From Schumannella sp. (GTDB lineage: Bacteria; Actinomycetota; Actinomycetes; Actinomycetales; Microbacteriaceae): a stretch of DNA of 34,138 nucleotides. A model generated the notes under the pieces. The model did not search any database and was not told the DNA's origin. It saw only the letters and a program-made list of their open reading frames with translations. The first letter of the stretch is position 1, and each line of letters starts with the position of its first letter. A program made the position numbers and the translations under genes. Positions 12,812-18,201 of the stretch are shown piece by piece. The stretch is from the NCBI GenBank assembly GCA_025463555.1, contig JAODAS010000278.1, positions 1-34,138 of the forward strand, read 5' to 3'.

Positions 12812-12817
12812 CTACTC
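12806..12817. other. Palindrome carrying both stop codons of convergent genes
   Basis: GAGTAGCTACTC holds the TAG of the plus-strand repressor-like gene (12809-12811) and, on the other strand, the TAG of integrase (12812-12814). The two genes meet with zero spacing. Confidence 0.8.
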
Positions 12818-14119
12818 CCCCGCGGTCAGCTCGGCTTGCGCGGTCGGGAACAGGGCACTGAACTGTGTCATCGCGTCGGACATGCGCCCCAGGTTCTTCC
12901 TCGTCCGGTAGCCGCGGGTAACTGACCTAACCGAGTGGCCGACGATCTGCATGATGATGTCCTCATCGAGGTCAAGGTCATAGAGCAGGTCGATCGTCGA
13001 GTGCCGGATCTCGTGAATGGTGACGGCCTTCTTGATGCCGACGCGCGGCAGCACGTCCGCCCAGTCCTTCGTCGTCTGGTCGGGGTCGAGCGGCCACCCC
13101 GACATCTGCGTCCACACGAGCCCGTACGGGTTCGGGGGCGTCGCCGCCAGGTGCGTTTGCAGGATGCTGCGGAGCGGGTCGACGAGCGGGATGATCCGCC
13201 ACCCCTTCGACGACTTCGGGCGCGTCCAGTAGAGGCCGCCGGCGATGTGCCGGTGCTCGTAGTCGTCGGGCACCTTCAGCATCCGCTCAGGGCAGTCGGT
13301 GCCACGGATACGCCCGCACTTGTACGTCGCCTTGCCTGCGTCGTCTTTGCCGACAGGTTTGCCGTCGCCGCACCCGTGGCGCCAGATCAGCCGCTGCATC
13401 TGCCACGAAAGATCCAGCACGTCCGTAACTCGGTCGCGCTCGAGTCCGATGATCTCGCCCCGCCGCGCGCCGGTCAGGAAGAACGTCCACCACAGCGAAG
13501 CGAGCGGGTCCGCCGCTCCCCCCTCGGTCTTACGAGAGACAGCCTCCAGCGCTTTGACCGACTCGTCGAGAGTAAGCACTTCGATCTCGGTCGCGGACTT
13601 CTTGGGCGCCTTCATGACCGAGGCGATGTTCACCCCCTGCAGCTTCCGCTCGGCCTGCGCCGCCTTCAGCGCGATCGACATCACACGGTGCGCAGCATTC
13701 GCGTACGTGCCTTTCAGAAGCGGTCCGGTGTCACCGCCGCGCTTATGCTTCGATCGCATGTCGAGCTCGAGGCGCCGCATATCGTCCGCCGTCAGCTGGT
13801 TGAGCTTCCGTTTTCCGAGCGACGGGATGATGTGATTCACGACCAGCGACCGGTACCCGGCGAGCGTGTTCGGCCGCACGTCGTTGTGCTCAAGCCAGTA
13901 GGTGAACCATTGGGCGACGGTGACGTCTGAGGTGGGCAGGTTGCCGCCGTTCTCCACCATGCGGATACGTTCGTCCTGCATCTTCTCGATCAGCTTGGCC
14001 TTGTCCATGCTCGTGACCGGTCGCCGCTGTCGCTTGCCGGCAATCGGAGGCAGCTCGATCGTGCCTACCCACAGACCGTTTGCGCGCTGGTAGAGCCCGC
14101 CCTCACCCTTGCCGCGCAT
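12812..14119 (-). CDS. int: Tyrosine site-specific integrase
   Basis: 435 aa from ATG at 14119, which overlaps the upstream stop by one base (TGATG); the longer ORF start runs into that gene. The N-terminal arm-binding region is followed by a SAM-like core-binding domain (about 63-160) and a catalytic domain with Arg219 (LTGARRGE), His369-x-x-Arg372 (HEIRHS), His395 (GHS) and Tyr404 (TRGY). A cysteine-bearing insertion (C250, C268, C276) is typical of actinophage integrases. It recombines attP, at about 14641-14689, with a host tRNA-Phe gene. Confidence 0.93.
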   Translation of the reverse strand: MRGKGEGGLYQRANGLWVGTIELPPIAGKRQRRPVTSMDKAKLIEKMQDERIRMVENGGNLPTSDVTVAQWFTYWLEHNDVRPNTLAGYRSLVVNHIIPSLGKRKLNQLTADDMRRLELDMRSKHKRGGDTGPLLKGTYANAAHRVMSIALKAAQAERKLQGVNIASVMKAPKKSATEIEVLTLDESVKALEAVSRKTEGGAADPLASLWWTFFLTGARRGEIIGLERDRVTDVLDLSWQMQRLIWRHGCGDGKPVGKDDAGKATYKCGRIRGTDCPERMLKVPDDYEHRHIAGGLYWTRPKSSKGWRIIPLVDPLRSILQTHLAATPPNPYGLVWTQMSGWPLDPDQTTKDWADVLPRVGIKKAVTIHEIRHSTIDLLYDLDLDEDIIMQIVGHSVRSVTRGYRTRKNLGRMSDAMTQFSALFPTAQAELTAGE

Positions 14120-14490
14120 CAGGCGTCGCCCGTCGAGTTCGCGAGTTCGAGAAGGACGTCGGCATGGCATGGCTGGTCGAGGGGGCACCAGCACGCGAGG
14201 TTCTTGCCGCGCAGGCGCGGGATCTCCAGAATGAGCCACCGCGCCTGCGACGAATGCCGAGGGGCCAACGTCAGGTAGTTGCGGAAGAGCAGCACCGCAA
14301 GTGCGGCGTCGCATTCGAGCAGCGGTGCCGTCGAGCCCAGCGGGGCGTCTTTGTCGTACCCGTTGCTATAGTCAGCGATCAAGTCGCCGACATGGTACGG
14401 ATTGCCCCACATCGACGGCCGCGCGACGACGACCGTGTTCTCAGGCTTGCGCCACCCCTTGCGGCGGCTCAATTGGATACGTTCAGGCAT
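14119..14490 (-). CDS. DUF4326 family protein
   Basis: 123 aa from ATG at 14490 with GAAAGG upstream; the ORF-track start at 14547 lies in the attP arm. WRKPENTVVVARPSMWGNPY at the N-terminus and LRGKNLACWCPLDQPCHADVLLELAN at the C-terminus are the two conserved blocks of DUF4326, a family frequent in phages with unknown biochemical role (a deaminase- or nucleotide-related metal site has been suggested from its Cys/His block). It is translationally coupled to integrase, so likely expressed with it. Confidence 0.8.
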   Translation of the reverse strand: MPERIQLSRRKGWRKPENTVVVARPSMWGNPYHVGDLIADYSNGYDKDAPLGSTAPLLECDAALAVLLFRNYLTLAPRHSSQARWLILEIPRLRGKNLACWCPLDQPCHADVLLELANSTGDA

Positions 14491-14515
14491 CGCCAAACCT
14501 TTCGATACGATTCGA

Positions 14516-14536
14516 GGTACAGCCGATGGTACAGCC
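14516..14536. repeat. Arm-type repeat pair, left of attP core
   Basis: GGTACAGCCGATGGTACAGCC contains two tandem copies of GGTACAGCC. A closely similar pair in the same orientation lies right of the core at 14752-14776. The pattern is that expected for integrase arm-binding sites. Confidence 0.65.
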
Positions 14537-14550
14537 ATTGCTGTCATACT

Positions 14551-14569
14551 CCATCACACCCCATCACAC
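14551..14569. repeat. Tandem 10-bp repeat CCATCACACC / CCATCACACT
   Basis: Two adjacent copies of CCATCACAC between the left arm repeats and the core. It may be an Xis or host-factor site in attP; no proof. Confidence 0.4.
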
Positions 14570-14639
14570 TTGCGGGTCGAGACTTCCGCGTGATTCCGCG
14601 GCTTTTCGGCCCATCTAGGGGGTTGTCCAATCGTACAAC

Positions 14640-14689
14640 ATTCGACTGAAAATCGAAAGGTCACCGGATCGATGCCGGTCGGAGCCACC
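14640..14689 (+). other. attP: attP core: 3' portion of a tRNA-Phe(GAA) gene
   Basis: TTCGACTGAAAATCGAA is a tRNA anticodon arm with a 7-nt loop CTGAAAA and anticodon GAA (Phe). It is followed by a variable region, a T-arm (ACCGG / CCGGT) and the acceptor strand ending CGGAGCCACC. No 5' half is present, so it is not a working tRNA gene; it restores the host gene after integration. The integrase lies next to it, and arm repeats flank it. Crossover would fall in the anticodon loop. Confidence 0.85.
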
Positions 14690-14694
14690 GCCAC

Positions 14695-14727
14695 TCTCCC
14701 CTACTCCCGCTTAGGAAGTAGGGGAGA
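14695..14727. terminator. Hairpin between attP core and right arm sites
   Basis: TCTCCCCTACT (14695-14705) pairs with AGTAGGGGAGA (14717-14727), an 11-bp perfect stem. No long T run follows on either strand. It could stop transcription through attP or structure the recombination site. Confidence 0.5.
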
Positions 14728-14751
14728 AATGTTTAAGCACCCGAGAATACA

Positions 14752-14776
14752 ACTACAGCCGAAGGTACAGCCGAAG
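14752..14776. repeat. Arm-type repeat pair, right of attP core
   Basis: ACTACAGCCGAAGG is directly followed by TACAGCCGAAG, two copies of TACAGCCGAAG in tandem. It matches the left pair at 14516-14536 in sequence and orientation, supporting integrase arm binding. Confidence 0.65.
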
Positions 14777-14851
14777 AGGTTCAGAACGCACGTAGACTAG
14801 TCGTCATCGCAGCGGGCCGGAGCTGCTCCCATCTGAGAGGAGCACACGCCC

Positions 14852-15046
14852 ATGTCGAAACCACCAACCACCCGGACGAACGCTGACGGATTCAAAGGCG
14901 AATATCCACGGAACGAGAACGAGCTCTGGGAGAAGGTGTACCGTGACGCCGGCGCCGAGCCGCCGTGGCTGCTCGAGTACGAAGACGGCAAGGTCGTCGG
15001 CCGGCGGGAGCCGCACGAACCGACCGTGTCGCATCACGAGGCTTGA
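14852..15046 (+). CDS. Small hypothetical protein next to attP
   Basis: 64 aa, ATG at 14852 with a strong ribosome binding site (GAGAGGAG). Contains EYPRNENELWEKVYRDAGAEPPWLLEY, soluble and charged, with no recognised family. It lies between attP and the secreted-protein gene, so it would stay next to one prophage end and might be expressed in the lysogen. Overlaps the convergent gene 15034..15240 by 13 bp. Confidence 0.6.
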   Translation: MSKPPTTRTNADGFKGEYPRNENELWEKVYRDAGAEPPWLLEYEDGKVVGRREPHEPTVSHHEA

Positions 15047-15240
15047 GGCTCGACGAGTTCGTACGCTGCTCGCTCGCCGTTCTCGACGAGGCGGTATCGG
15101 TCGTATGTGCCGTCGCCGCGGGGTCGGTCGAGTTCGCCGGGAGGTCGCCCGTTGACGAGCGGCACCCGATGGTCGACGGGCGCGGCGCCGGGACGACACA
15201 GCACAGCGGGCCGCCAGTCGAAGTAGTCGTCGTCGATCAT
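15034..15240 (-). CDS. Small hypothetical protein, divergent from the secreted-protein gene
   Basis: 68 aa from ATG at 15240 (a longer version starts at 15261). MIDDDYFDWRP and PLVNGRPPGELDRPRGDGTYDRYRLVENG give a compact polar protein with beta-rich character. No Shine-Dalgarno; TACCGT lies 7 nt before ATG 15240, so leaderless expression is possible. Family unknown. Confidence 0.5.
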   Translation of the reverse strand: MIDDDYFDWRPAVLCRPGAAPVDHRVPLVNGRPPGELDRPRGDGTYDRYRLVENGERAAYELVEPQAS

Positions 15241-15255
15241 GGGCCGCACGGTACG

Positions 15256-15267
15256 CCCCATTTGGGG
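15256..15267. promoter_or_regulatory. Operator-like palindrome CCCCATTTGGGG
   Basis: A perfect-arm dyad with the same CCATTTGG centre as the switch operators at 11834-11950, placed between the divergent starts at 15240 and 15306. It may bring these genes under the lysogeny regulator. Confidence 0.45.
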
Positions 15268-15293
15268 TGTACTTATTTGTTCACCCCCGACGC

Positions 15294-15299
15294 TACACT
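15294..15299 (+). promoter_or_regulatory. Candidate leaderless -10 box TACACT
   Basis: TACACT, then 6 nt, then ATG 15306; the identical hexamer and spacing occur before the minus-strand gene at 33817. No Shine-Dalgarno is present. Confidence 0.5.
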
Positions 15300-15305
15300 G
15301 CGAGC

Positions 15306-15689
15306 ATGCGCACTCGACTACTCCTGATAACCGCGGCGGCGGCCATCCTGTTTAGCACGCTCGGTGCTGCGCCCGCGTTCGCAGCGAACTGCCCACCCGC
15401 CAACAGCGTTGTCCAGTCGTGCGGTCCTGGCGCGTCGGTGGGGCCGAACGGCGGGTTCCGCGCAGGCGAGACATGGTGCAACCCCGGCCCCGTCCGGGGG
15501 AACTCGTGCACACCTGCCAGAATCGCGGTGAAACCTGCGTCGGCACCCAAGGCCAAGGTGAGCCCACCCGTGCAAGCGGCAGCGTGGGGGCCGGGACCTG
15601 TAGCCCCGTCACTCGCTGGGGTTCTGTTCGGTGGCGGCATCCTGTTCGCATCGAAGAGCATCCGGCGCCTGCGGTTGGCCGCCCTGTAG
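15306..15689 (+). CDS. Secreted/membrane-anchored protein, likely lysogenic conversion gene
   Basis: 127 aa from ATG at 15306. A signal peptide (RTRLLLITAAAAILFSTLG, then APAFA before ANCPP) is followed by a region with four Cys (NCPP, SCGPG, WCNPG, SCTPA), a Pro/Ala/Lys linker and a C-terminal hydrophobic helix with basic tail (LAGVLFGGGILFA, SIRRLRL). There is no LPXTG, so it would be held by the helix. It is transcribed alone and against its neighbours and ends at its own terminator, the hallmark of a phage moron. Possible surface alteration or superinfection exclusion; inferred. Confidence 0.7.
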   Translation: MRTRLLLITAAAAILFSTLGAAPAFAANCPPANSVVQSCGPGASVGPNGGFRAGETWCNPGPVRGNSCTPARIAVKPASAPKAKVSPPVQAAAWGPGPVAPSLAGVLFGGGILFASKSIRRLRLAAL

Positions 15690-15697
15690 ACAACGAA

Positions 15698-15738
15698 AAA
15701 CGCCCCCGCCCGACTCCGAAGAGTGGGCGGGGGCGTTT
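15698..15738. terminator. Strong bidirectional terminator
   Basis: AAACGCCCCCGCCC (15698-15711) pairs with GGGCGGGGGCGTTT (15725-15738); the inner ACTC/GAGT extends the stem around a CGAA tetraloop. T-rich ends lie on both strands. It ends the late operon on the minus strand and the secreted-protein gene on the plus strand. Confidence 0.9.
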
Positions 15739-15742
15739 CGTT

Positions 15743-15820
15743 TCAGTGCTTGCAGCTGTCGCACGATCCGGTGTGACCACAGTCTGGGTGACAGTGGTGC
15801 TGATGCCGGCACGTGCACAT
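15743..15820 (-). CDS. 25-aa Cys/His-rich microprotein, last gene of the late operon
   Basis: ATG at 15820 follows the holin stop by 3 nt, so translation is probably coupled; TGA at 15743 is right before the terminator. The peptide begins MCTCRHQHHCHPDC and ends with C..C-K-H: six Cys and seven His in 25 residues, far above chance. It would bind zinc or another metal. It is too short for the ORF track. Role unknown; its place after the lysis genes suggests a lysis or late function. Confidence 0.55.
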   Translation of the reverse strand: MCTCRHQHHCHPDCGHTGSCDSCKH

Positions 15821-15823
15821 GGG

Positions 15824-16213
15824 TCAGACGCCTTGCGGAATGCTTCCGTCGACGGCAGGTGGGGTCCCGGCGGCGGGCTGCGCGGGGTCGGCTGGCGCGG
15901 GAATGGTGACCGAGCTGACGACGGCAGCGGGCACGCTGGCGATCGCGGCGCTCGAGTATGCGTCCGGCAATCCGTGCACGATGATGTCGCCGGAAGCGAG
16001 CAGCCCCGACAGGATGCCCGAGATCAGCACCGCGCCGACGGTGTATCCGAGGAGCGTGAGGTTGATGTGCGCGACCTGGGTGGCGCTCACGGTGATGATG
16101 CCGGCGCCGCCGAGCAGGCCGGTCGCGCGGACCACCTGCCAGAACGTGCGGAGGAACGCGACGAGCGCGGCCTCACGATTCGCGGGCGGGAACAGGGTCT
16201 TACTGATGCTCAT
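15824..16213 (-). CDS. Holin-like membrane protein
   Basis: 129 aa, ATG at 16213 overlapping the previous stop (ATGA). Two hydrophobic helices, about residues 32-50 (TGLLGGAGIITVSATQV) and 54-74 (LLGYTVGAVLISGILSGLLA), and a Pro/Ala-rich C-terminal tail, the size and shape of an actinophage holin. It lies downstream of endolysin and the DUF2746-like gene. It would form membrane lesions that release endolysin at the end of infection. Confidence 0.7.
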   Translation of the reverse strand: MSISKTLFPPANREAALVAFLRTFWQVVRATGLLGGAGIITVSATQVAHINLTLLGYTVGAVLISGILSGLLASGDIIVHGLPDAYSSAAIASVPAAVVSSVTIPAPADPAQPAAGTPPAVDGSIPQGV

Positions 16214-16650
16214 GATTCTCCGTTTCGGCGGCGGGCGGGATGCTCGCCGGTCTTCTCGAGGTCGGTGATTCGGTCACCGAGTCGGTGGTCGGAGCGGATC
16301 TGCTCCTGATCGGCGTCGGCGAGCCGCCCGATGTCTTTCTGCATGCCCCGTTGGGTTCGTTGCAAATCGCCAATCTGGCGGCCATGAGTCGCCTGGGTGT
16401 TCTTGATCGTTCCCAGCTCTCTCATGACCGCCTGGTGGCGGTCGTCGCCTTCCTCGCGCATGTTCGTCGTGTGCGAGTTCTTCACCTGCTCCTTGACCTC
16501 GCGCGCGTCCGTCTTCGTCTGGGTTACGTCGGCTCGGATCTGTTTGACGTCACCGCGAGAGCGTACGGACAAGATGAACGCGACGACGCCGCCGATTGAG
16601 GTGATGGTCGCGGCGATCAGAGTCGCCCAACCCACGGGGATGTCGTACAT
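16210..16650 (-). CDS. DUF2746-like membrane protein with coiled coil, second lysis membrane protein
   Basis: 146 aa. One N-terminal transmembrane helix (GWATLIAATITSIGGVVAFIL) is followed by a long charged coiled coil (residues about 30-130), as in DUF2746 proteins encoded in lysis cassettes of mycobacteriophages and related phages. ATG at 16650 has a strong AGAGGGGG site, but that site is the 3' arm of a hairpin (16656-16677) that starts right after the endolysin stop, so translation probably depends on endolysin translation. Holin partner or regulator is likely. Confidence 0.7.
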   Translation of the reverse strand: MYDIPVGWATLIAATITSIGGVVAFILSVRSRGDVKQIRADVTQTKTDAREVKEQVKNSHTTNMREEGDDRHQAVMRELGTIKNTQATHGRQIGDLQRTQRGMQKDIGRLADADQEQIRSDHRLGDRITDLEKTGEHPARRRNGES

Positions 16651-16655
16651 GCGTC

Positions 16656-16677
16656 CCCCTCTCAGGGTCGAGAGGGG
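16656..16677 (-). promoter_or_regulatory. Hairpin sequestering the ribosome binding site of the lysis membrane gene
   Basis: In the mRNA, CCCCUCUC pairs with GAGAGGGG around a 6-nt loop. The 3' arm is the Shine-Dalgarno for the start at 16650, and the stem begins one base after the endolysin stop codon (16679-16681). A ribosome finishing endolysin would melt it. Confidence 0.65.
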
Positions 16678-16678
16678 A

Positions 16679-17482
16679 CTACTGCCAGGCGTCGCGTTCG
16701 GCCGGCGAGATGGTCACGGTCGGCGCGCCGGCGGATTGGAGGCTTGCAAGGGTTGCCTGAACCTGGATCGGCCGGAGCTTGTCCGTGAGGATGTAGACGC
16801 CCGCCTCACCGTTAACGCGGCACAGCAGCGGGAGACCCTGCTTCTGCGTCAGCTTCGCCAGGTAGTCCTTGTGCTGCGCGCCCGAGATCGTGAGCGCGGT
16901 CGCGCCCTTCACGCCGGCGTACTCGTCGGAAGTGTTCGCTCCGGCAGCGACCACACCGTCGATGACGAGGGTGACGCCGATCGGGGAGGAGATGATGTAA
17001 GCGCCCATGTTGAGATCCTTTTCTTGAATGAGGGTGGCGTTGCCGCCCGCGATGGTTGTGCCGGGTGGGGTGGTGCATTCCCAATGCCAGCGTTCACCCG
17101 ACGCGGCACCGGTGACGTGGGAGTAGCCGTACTCGCCGGCATGTGCAAGCAGCCAAGCCCACACGTCGCCGTGGACCTCATAGCCGGTGATGTCGACCGC
17201 GCGACCCCACCCGTGATTCGACGTCCCAGGGACCGCGGCGACGTTCCCGCCACGCAGGTACAGCTGGTAGTCGGCCTGCTGCTGCGCGACCGTGCGGAAC
17301 GACGAATCAGCACCAGGCGCGACGGCGATGGTGCGGCCGAGGTCGTGGAGCATCGCCGCCTGCAAAGCCAGGAACTGGGTCGCGGCGACATGCTCGAGCC
17401 GGTGCCCTCGCGAGTCGATGGGGGACATGGCCGTGTCGGGGATAGCCCCGTTCTGGTAGCCGCCCCAGGCGAGATTGAGCAT
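16679..17482 (-). CDS. Endolysin, VanY-type (peptidase M15) D-Ala-D-Ala or L-Ala-D-Glu carboxy/endopeptidase
   Basis: 267 aa, ATG at 17482 with AAGGAGG upstream. The N-terminal domain (about 20-140) has SSFRTVAQQQ, SNHGWGRAVD (zinc ligands His90 and Asp97) and RWHWE (third ligand His133), the M15B/VanY pattern. The C-terminal 110 residues (from about 157) contain two strand-rich repeats of no clear family and probably bind the wall. No signal peptide, so it depends on the holin. Cleaves peptidoglycan cross-links. Confidence 0.88.
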   Translation of the reverse strand: MLNLAWGGYQNGAIPDTAMSPIDSRGHRLEHVAATQFLALQAAMLHDLGRTIAVAPGADSSFRTVAQQQADYQLYLRGGNVAAVPGTSNHGWGRAVDITGYEVHGDVWAWLLAHAGEYGYSHVTGAASGERWHWECTTPPGTTIAGGNATLIQEKDLNMGAYIISSPIGVTLVIDGVVAAGANTSDEYAGVKGATALTISGAQHKDYLAKLTQKQGLPLLCRVNGEAGVYILTDKLRPIQVQATLASLQSAGAPTVTISPAERDAWQ

Positions 17483-17574
17483 GGTGTGTGCCTCCTTGTG
17501 GGGTGCGTGCTGGCACGGAATTTCGGGCCAGAGTTGTTCGCTGGCGCCGCGTTCGCCGTCGAGCAGTACACGCG

Positions 17575-18186
17575 TCAGCCGTTGTTGTACCCGTAGACGC
17601 GGAGGGTCCCGCTGATCGTCCCTGATACGGGAGCGATCGTGAACCCGTCGTAAACGCTCGTATTGCTGGTGGACGTACCGACCTGGGATAGGGCAGCTGT
17701 TGACCCGTTCACCCCATAGCTGTTCGAGATGATGCGGGTGGACGTCGCGATGGCTGGGTTGAAAATCTCTGCCCGCACTGAGCAGCTCAACGGGGTGGCC
17801 GCGCTCACGTAAGTCAGCACGTCGTTGACCGTCGTGCTGGCAGTGTTCGACGCTCCGGATGAGTTGAACACTTGGCGGGTGTATGTAGCTGACGGATCAT
17901 CCGTTCCGGCCGTGCGAAACCGCATCGAAACAAGCGCGGCGACGGACTGGCTGGGGATGTCGATCACTATCGCGTAGTTGTCGAACGCGCCCGAGAAACA
18001 CCCATTCACACTCACGGAGGCCGCGCCCGAAAACGCCACCTTACCCAGCGTCGTGACCGACACACCGGTTCCCGCCACCGAGGTTGGCACGACCAGCGAC
18101 TGGCCGTTCGCGTTCAGGGCGTTGACGATCGAGTTCACGATCGCCGCCGTTATCTTGGCGCCGACAGCAACAAGGGAAATGCCCAT
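17575..18186 (-). CDS. Minor tail protein / tail fibre-like
   Basis: 203 aa. The N-terminal 35 residues (AVGAKITAAIVNSIVNALN) match the short helical start shared by many actinophage tail-tip or fibre proteins; the rest is Ser/Thr/Gly-rich and strand-rich, as in receptor-binding or trimeric fibre domains. It lies between the large minor tail protein and endolysin, the normal place for the host-recognition proteins. Specific receptor unknown. Confidence 0.65.
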   Translation of the reverse strand: MGISLVAVGAKITAAIVNSIVNALNANGQSLVVPTSVAGTGVSVTTLGKVAFSGAASVSVNGCFSGAFDNYAIVIDIPSQSVAALVSMRFRTAGTDDPSATYTRQVFNSSGASNTASTTVNDVLTYVSAATPLSCSVRAEIFNPAIATSTRIISNSYGVNGSTAALSQVGTSTSNTSVYDGFTIAPVSGTISGTLRVYGYNNG

Positions 18187-18201
18187 GTGGTTCTCCTTTG
18201 G

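Noticed and set aside
14640-14689. A functional tRNA-Phe gene
   Set aside because: Only the anticodon arm to acceptor end is present; there is no D-arm or 5' acceptor strand upstream. It is the attP copy of a host gene.
15609-15818. 69-aa minus-strand ORF over the terminator
   Set aside because: It spans the 15698-15738 terminator; the 25-aa Cys/His ORF in another frame has the better context.
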